DNA of 64,000 bases from a virus. Of this stretch, positions 59,619 to 64,000 are shown in pieces. A model generated the notes under the pieces. That model did not search any database and was not told where the DNA came from. It was given only the letters and a program-made list of their open reading frames with translations. Both the position numbers and the translations under genes were made by a program. The stretch lies in IMG/VR virus record IMGVR_UViG_3300029922_000005, positions 1 to 64,000 of that record; one strand, written 5' to 3'. Every line of letters begins with the position of its first letter. Positions within the stretch are counted from its first letter, which is position 1.

Positions 59619-60494
59619 TTATAAATATTTGAAATAATTATTTTTATAAGATTTTTTGTTACCTGATAATACTTCCCATATTCTATTAGTTTTAGTATTA
59701 AAATACGACGCACAATTTTTTACACTATTAAATTCTTTAATTATTTCTCCACTTTCTGATATTTGAGCAACTTTTTTAGATCTTAATAATTTATATTCTT
59801 CAGTCATAGGTCTTTTTTTTACACCAATCATAGCTTTACTCATTTTCAATTTAACTTCATCTGTTCTTTTTTGACCAGTATTCTTTTTTACCCTTTTTTC
59901 AATAGTTTCTTTACTTTGCTGTTTACCTTTTTTTGAAATGCTTATTTTTAATTTAGCTTCATCACTCATTTTTTTACCTTTATTTAATATACTTAATTTT
60001 AATTTAGTTTCATCACTTGTTATTCTACCTTTTTGTGATTTACTCATTTTTAATTTAGTTTCATCTGAAATATTTATTCCTTTTAATTTTTCTGATATTA
60101 TTTTTTTTGTTTCTTCACTTTGTTTTATACCAAAGTGACTTTTGTTTCCAATACTTTTTTGCCTTAATATATCTTTTGTTTTGTCACTATGTTTCATTCC
60201 TAAATTATGTCCAGCATTAGGTAAAATATTATATCCATTTTTACAGCAATCAAAAAAATCAATATAATATTGTTCTCTAATTAAAATTTCATTAATACTA
60301 CATTCTTCTAAAATTGTATATGTAAAATTTTCAATACCATATTTATCATAAGCTCTTTGTAATTTAATAGAATGATGTTTATTCTTTTTTAATTGATTCT
60401 TATGTTGAGTAAATCTTCCTTTAACATTTATTGATGATCCAACATAACATTTATTATTTATTAAATTTGTTATTTTATATACACCAATAATCAT
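59619..60494 (-). CDS. GIY-YIG homing-type endonuclease
   Basis: A 291-residue protein: GIY-YIG core MIIGVYKITNLINNKCYVGS, with R and E of the active site in the next helices; then seven NUMOD3-type repeats (SDETKLKMSKSQKGR and relatives), and a C-terminal IENR/NUMOD1-like DNA-binding part (GEIIKEFNSVKNCASYFNTK). Free-standing Seg-type endonuclease, a selfish element in large phages. It overlaps an RHH-like gene by 4 nt. Confidence 0.9.
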   Translation of the reverse strand: MIIGVYKITNLINNKCYVGSSINVKGRFTQHKNQLKKNKHHSIKLQRAYDKYGIENFTYTILEECSINEILIREQYYIDFFDCCKNGYNILPNAGHNLGMKHSDKTKDILRQKSIGNKSHFGIKQSEETKKIISEKLKGINISDETKLKMSKSQKGRITSDETKLKLSILNKGKKMSDEAKLKISISKKGKQQSKETIEKRVKKNTGQKRTDEVKLKMSKAMIGVKKRPMTEEYKLLRSKKVAQISESGEIIKEFNSVKNCASYFNTKTNRIWEVLSGNKKSYKNNYFKYL

Positions 60495-60634
60495 TTTTGA
60501 TTTATTATTTTTTCAATAAAATCTTTCATAGCATTTTCTATGAATAATGATTTATTAATTGATTTCTCTTTTGAAATCTTATCAAATTCTTTTGATATTT
60601 CTTTTTCTATTGTAAATGTTTTTTGAACTTTCAT
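60491..60634 (-). CDS. Ribbon-helix-helix-like protein
   Basis: From ATG 60634: MKVQKTFTIEKEISKEFDKI ... IENAMKDFIEKIINQK, 47 residues. The strand-helix-helix layout with a final amphipathic helix matches Arc/MetJ-type regulators. It is coupled to the endonuclease gene by ATGA overlap and might repress it. Confidence 0.6.
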   Translation of the reverse strand: MKVQKTFTIEKEISKEFDKISKEKSINKSLFIENAMKDFIEKIINQK

Positions 60635-60681
60635 ATATTGTTTTATCTGTATATATAAATATAATAAAGTCAAAAACAGGC

Positions 60682-60717
60682 AAAAAAAAAGACTACAGAT
60701 ATTTCTGTAGTCTTTTT
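60682..60717 (-). terminator. Terminator, minus strand
   Basis: GACTACAGA/TCTGTAGTC stem with A run on the left of the plus strand, hence a T run for minus-strand transcripts; ends the 60736-61656 operon. Confidence 0.8.
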
Positions 60718-60735
60718 AAATAAATAATAAGTTTA

Positions 60736-61092
60736 TTATATTTTAGATATTTTATTTAATTCGTTTAATTTGAATTTTCTTTCTAATTGTTTAGGAATTT
60801 CATATTTGAATTCGTAACCTTGACTTCTCAAATAATCTATTGCTATTAAAGGAGATATACTTTCAGTTATCATTCCGCCCCAATTGCCATTGTTTCTATG
60901 TAAGTTAATAATACCATTATAATATATTGTGATATAAGAATCATTCACATTATTATATGCAGTTGATGTTGTATTAATTTGAACTGCTAATCCATAATTC
61001 CATTCACCTGCAAGATAATCAATAAATGGCTCACCGTACATTTCGCATATTATTTCAACTTCTTCTTTGGTTATATTTTTTAAATCTTTCAT
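60736..61092 (-). CDS. C-tagged protein
   Basis: A 118-residue protein: KDLKNITKEEVEIICEMYGE, a beta sheet with NWGGMITESISPLIAI, ending QLERKFKLNELNKISKI, the basic C-tag. One of the few C-tagged genes on the minus strand. ATGA overlap with the next gene. Confidence 0.62.
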   Translation of the reverse strand: MKDLKNITKEEVEIICEMYGEPFIDYLAGEWNYGLAVQINTTSTAYNNVNDSYITIYYNGIINLHRNNGNWGGMITESISPLIAIDYLRSQGYEFKYEIPKQLERKFKLNELNKISKI

Positions 61093-61280
61093 TTTTTAGG
61101 TTTTTTATTTTTTATTATTAATTCAACTATATAAAAAAAACTTACAATTATTATAATATCAAATGTTAAGCAGAATCTCCACCATTCAAAAGAATATGCT
61201 TTTATATTTATAAAAATAGCAATTTTACTTATAATCATGCCTATAATAATGCTAAAAATATACATTGTTTTATTTTTCAT
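61089..61280 (-). CDS. Two-span membrane protein
   Basis: A 63-residue protein: MYIFSIIIGMIISKIAIFI and FDIIIIVSFFYIVELII helices, with a basic end KNKKPKK. Function unknown. Confidence 0.58.
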   Translation of the reverse strand: MKNKTMYIFSIIIGMIISKIAIFINIKAYSFEWWRFCLTFDIIIIVSFFYIVELIIKNKKPKK

Positions 61281-61539
61281 AACTATTTTTTAATTTTAAA
61301 TAAATTTGATAATATTCTTCTTCTGAAATTTTATCAATTTCATTATTTATCAATTTAGAATCTTTAGGTTCAGATATTACGTTATCACGTTCAATTTGTT
61401 TTTCCTCATATTTCTTCAATTTTACTTGAATTGCATCATGTTCATTTTTTTGTTTAAGACGTCTTTTTTCATGATAATCTATTGAATTAATCAAATGATT
61501 ATATAATTTAGTTTCTTTATATCTTAAAAATCTATTCAT
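61270..61539 (-). CDS. Charged coiled-coil protein
   Basis: From ATG 61539 (ATG 61656 would add 39 hydrophobic residues and cross a minus-strand -7 box, CAAAGATA at 61565-61572): MNRFLRYKETKLYNHLINS ... KKYEEKQIERDNV, 89 residues. Charged helix, acidic end. Confidence 0.6.
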   Translation of the reverse strand: MNRFLRYKETKLYNHLINSIDYHEKRRLKQKNEHDAIQVKLKKYEEKQIERDNVISEPKDSKLINNEIDKISEEEYYQIYLKLKNSYEK

Positions 61540-61647
61540 ATTATTAGTATTTAAAGTTAATGTGCAAAGATACAAATAAAAATTGAATATAATATAAAAA
61601 TTAATAATATTTAATATAATAGGACAGCAATAAAAATATATATAATA

Positions 61648-61752
61648 ATGTCGCACTTAAAGTGACGAGGTTCATTTTTTGGGTTATGTTAGTTTAGAGT
61701 CATTATGACTTTGGAATTGTTGAAAAGCAATGAATGAATTAGCAAACTAAAA
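61648..61752 (+). ncRNA. Structured leader RNA
   Basis: Upstream of the plus-strand pair. First a TCG/CGA-closed hairpin CACT/AGTG, then a three-way junction: TTAGTTT (61689-61695) with AAACTAA (61744-61750), arm AGTCA/TGACT and arm ATTGTT/AGCAAT closed by a GAAA tetraloop. A cis-regulatory leader or riboswitch-like element. Class not identified. Confidence 0.55.
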
Positions 61753-61772
61753 ATAAAAAAAATAAAAAAATT

Positions 61773-62660
61773 ATGACAAACAACAAACTGTTGGACAGGA
61801 ACCCTTCTGTTCAAATTTCTAGCAAAAGAAACGAATTGAAAATTTATCAAGGTAACATTATTTACTTAAATAATGGTGATAACTTTGAACTTAATTTTTT
61901 CAATCCAACAAATGAAAAAATTGGAGTTAGTATCGAATTTAACGGAATCAAAAAAGGAGATTCTTATTTAATTTTAAATCCTGGTCAAAATGTATTTTTA
62001 GATCGGTTTTTAGATGAACAACGTAAAATGTTATTTGAAACTTATAACATTGATGGTAATAATAAAGAAGCGTTAGAAGCGATTGAAAAAAATGGATTAA
62101 TTACCTTTAATTTCTATAAAGAATATTGGAGAAGTAATAATACTAATGAAGTAAATGTAAATTATGAATTTCCACCTAAGCCTTATAATTATAATAATCT
62201 TAATAACACTGGAACATATTATGGAAATTATTTTGGAAATTCTTCAATAACATCATTAACTGGAAATTCTATAAGTTTTTCTGGATTTTTTGATACTAAT
62301 AATTCTAATTCTAAATATAATTCAGATACTAGTTGTGTTTATACTCAAAGTTGCAATTCATTAAATAATAATATATTTAATTCATCAAGTAATATTGGAG
62401 GATCAACATTTACATCTAGTTTAAATATTAATTCTATTGAAACTGGTAGAGTTGAAAAAGGAGAATTATCAGATCAAAAATTAAAAAATGTAAACGTCGA
62501 ATTTTCAAATACATCATTCTATTCAATATCTTATAAACTTATGCCTTATTCTTCTAAATCTCAGAGTATCAATGAGATACGTGAATATTGTAATGAGTGC
62601 GGATATCGTTTAAGAAAAAGTTCTTGGAAATTCTGTCCGAAATGCGGAACTAAAATTTAA
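61773..62660 (+). CDS. Secreted-looking zinc-ribbon protein
   Basis: A 295-residue protein: N-terminal beta domain (LKIYQGNIIYLNNGDNFELN), long Asn/Ser/Gly-rich low-complexity middle (GNYFGNSSITSLTGNSISFS), and a C-terminal zinc ribbon CNECGYRLRKSSWKFCPKCG. Paired with the vWA gene 9 nt downstream. No membrane segment. It may scaffold with it. Confidence 0.62.
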   Translation: MTNNKLLDRNPSVQISSKRNELKIYQGNIIYLNNGDNFELNFFNPTNEKIGVSIEFNGIKKGDSYLILNPGQNVFLDRFLDEQRKMLFETYNIDGNNKEALEAIEKNGLITFNFYKEYWRSNNTNEVNVNYEFPPKPYNYNNLNNTGTYYGNYFGNSSITSLTGNSISFSGFFDTNNSNSKYNSDTSCVYTQSCNSLNNNIFNSSSNIGGSTFTSSLNINSIETGRVEKGELSDQKLKNVNVEFSNTSFYSISYKLMPYSSKSQSINEIREYCNECGYRLRKSSWKFCPKCGTKI

Positions 62661-62668
62661 TTTATAAT

Positions 62669-63277
62669 ATGAATAAGGTAGATATAGTTTGCATATTGGA
62701 TATGTCTGGCTCAATGGGGTCGATAATAGTAAAAGCGAGAGAAGGATTTAACAAATTCTTAACGGAACAAAAGGAAAATGGAAATAAAATAAATTTTTCA
62801 TTGATGTTTTTTGATACAAGTTTTTATATGCCATATAAAAACGTTGACATTAAAGAAGTAAATGAACTTAATGAAAACACTTATTATGCTAATGGTGGTA
62901 CTAGTTTATATGATGCGTTAGGATTTGCTTCAGATAATTATATAAAGCAACTAGGATCAACTAAAAAAAGTAAAAGAAGTGATAAAACATTATTTGTTAT
63001 ATTAACAGACGGAGAAGAAAATTCTTCTACTATATATAGTCGTGATATGATTAAATTAATGGTGACAGATATGAGAGAAAATTTAAATATTGAATTTATT
63101 TATTTAGGTGCAAATCAAGATTCATGTTTTGTCGCAGAATCAATGGGAATGAGTAGAAGCAATTCATTTAATTATGATGCTACGAATGACGGAATAATAG
63201 TAGCATATTCAAATATTTCTGCTGCAACGACTTATTATACCGAAAATAATGTAAAGGATAATCTTTTCCAAAAATAA
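62669..63277 (+). CDS. von Willebrand A domain protein
   Basis: A 202-residue vWA domain with a full MIDAS set: DIVCILDMSGSMGS (DxSxS, with M at x), FFDTSF, ANGGTSLYDAL (the Thr), and FVILTDGEENSS. Similar to TerY-type and other vWA proteins, which bind a metal ion and mediate protein assembly. Coupled to the zinc-ribbon protein; TerY systems also combine vWA and zinc-ribbon proteins, which makes a link to stress or chemical-tolerance modules possible. Confidence 0.82.
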   Translation: MNKVDIVCILDMSGSMGSIIVKAREGFNKFLTEQKENGNKINFSLMFFDTSFYMPYKNVDIKEVNELNENTYYANGGTSLYDALGFASDNYIKQLGSTKKSKRSDKTLFVILTDGEENSSTIYSRDMIKLMVTDMRENLNIEFIYLGANQDSCFVAESMGMSRSNSFNYDATNDGIIVAYSNISAATTYYTENNVKDNLFQK

Positions 63278-63311
63278 AGATAAAATAGTGAGATTTAATG
63301 AACCTTAAATA

Positions 63312-63344
63312 ACAAAAAAGAGAATCAATTGATTCTCTTTTTTT
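63312..63344. terminator. Bidirectional terminator
   Basis: AGAGAATCAA/TTGATTCTCT stem at 63320-63339 with A and T runs; ends the vWA operon and the minus-strand genes. Confidence 0.85.
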
Positions 63345-63753
63345 ATAAATTAAATTTTAATGCATTTAGATAAATTTCGTAATTTTCTTTTGATATATCA
63401 TTTATAATATTATCTATTTCTGTGATTTTTATTCTACCTAATTCTGAATATTTATCCATTATATATTTTATAAATTTTGATATTTTTTCTATTTCTGAAT
63501 CTATCCATCCTGGATTATCTAGTATAGTATTAATATCAAACAAAAAATAATCATTATTTGTGGATAATCTTAAATTTAAAAAATAATTTCTTTGTATATC
63601 ATTTTTATTATAACTAAACGCATAATCACAATTATATTCATATGAATAAATAATTTCATTTTGATTTTTATTTATAAAATTATGTATATAATAAGCGAGT
63701 TCTTGAATTTTCTCTTTACTATTTGATTTTTCAAACTTTTTAATATATTTCAA
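63343..63753 (-). CDS. Tagged protein, unknown middle
   Basis: A 136-residue protein: MKYIKKFEKSNSKEKIQELA ... LNALKFNL. Helical middle. One-base gap to the next gene. C-end is ALKFNL. Confidence 0.74.
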   Translation of the reverse strand: MKYIKKFEKSNSKEKIQELAYYIHNFINKNQNEIIYSYEYNCDYAFSYNKNDIQRNYFLNLRLSTNNDYFLFDINTILDNPGWIDSEIEKISKFIKYIMDKYSELGRIKITEIDNIINDISKENYEIYLNALKFNL

Positions 63754-63754
63754 T

Positions 63755-64000
63755 TTATTTAAATTTTATTTTTCCTTTTGCATTGGTTTTTTTATCTATT
63801 TCTTCTTCATCGATCCATATTTTAACTATTTCTTGAGTTTTAATATTAAATGCTTCAATATAATAATCTGGTGATTTTAACTCATCATTTACATCTAAAA
63901 TATGTACTAAATTTTCAACTTTCAAATTATTCTCAATCAACTTAACGAAATCTCCTTTCTTATATTTAGGATTTTTTTCTATGTATTTAGCATTTTTCAT
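63755..64000 (-). CDS. Small beta-rich protein at window edge
   Basis: An 81-residue frame: MKNAKYIEKNPKYKKGDFVK ... KTNAKGKIKFK. The KKGDFVKL turn is SH3-like, as in the GDYV tagged group, but neither tag is present. It reaches the right edge, so an upstream extension cannot be excluded. Confidence 0.55.
   Translation of the reverse strand: MKNAKYIEKNPKYKKGDFVKLIENNLKVENLVHILDVNDELKSPDYYIEAFNIKTQEIVKIWIDEEEIDKKTNAKGKIKFK

Overview
The window is very AT-rich (about three quarters A+T by eye) and packed with small genes. Many genes share a stop/start overlap (ATGA or longer) and read in long same-strand runs. Upstream regions carry the Bacteroidetes-type promoter (TTTG, about 20 nt, TAnnTTTG). 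This pattern, together with a T4-like 5'-kinase/3'-phosphatase, RNA ligase, NAD+ salvage enzymes, a GIY-YIG endonuclease and tRNA-like genes, points to the accessory region of a large tailed phage of a Bacteroidetes host. No capsid, tail, terminase or replication gene is visible, so this is inference. The standard genetic code fits: TAA dominates, and TAG and TGA are also used as stops.

Layout. 0.25-20.9 kb, mostly + strand: small unknown genes, many ending in a conserved basic C-terminus (RKxKLxKLN), with a NadM-like and a NadD-like adenylyltransferase, a DRB0094-type RNA ligase, a NADAR-like protein on the minus strand, two lipoproteins, a PP2A-like phosphatase, a PspC-domain protein, a HAD protein and an ADP-ribosyltransferase-like protein. 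12.6-13.2 kb: palindrome, structured RNA and three tRNA-like genes. 21.3-28.7 kb: structured RNA with terminator, LpxH-like hydrolase plus glycosyltransferase, MgtC-like membrane protein, kinase-phosphatase and the nucleotidyltransferase half of a CCA-adding enzyme. 28.8-38.4 kb, mostly minus: a receiver-like protein of the cyclic-phosphate-processing type, tagged ankyrin and leucine-rich-repeat proteins, a PPK2-HAD fusion, and a secreted nuclease. 38.9-42.8 kb: a gene-free locus with ten near-identical promoters that encodes repeated structured RNAs. 42.8-64 kb: more tagged cassettes, a nucleotide-sugar epimerase, the HD half of the CCA enzyme, a PARG-like protein, an adenine methyltransferase, a cold-shock protein, a GIY-YIG endonuclease and a von Willebrand A protein.

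The most striking feature is a family of about 30 proteins with unrelated middles (ankyrin, leucine-rich repeat, small beta-domains, unknown) between a common N-terminus (MKYIKTFE-like) and a common C-terminus (NKFNL/NKFNI). The conserved ends overlap at gene junctions, so neighbouring stop and start codons sit inside the same short conserved DNA. A second set of about 20 small proteins shares only the basic C-terminal tag.

Three themes tie the genes together. (1) RNA repair: ligase, end-healing kinase-phosphatase, split CCA enzyme, cyclic-phosphate receiver protein, and tRNA-like RNAs with abnormal anticodon loops. (2) NAD+/ADP-ribose: NadM, NadD, NADAR, ART-like, PARG-like. (3) Modular tagged proteins that may be packaged or delivered effectors. 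The functional links are inference from family knowledge and gene content.
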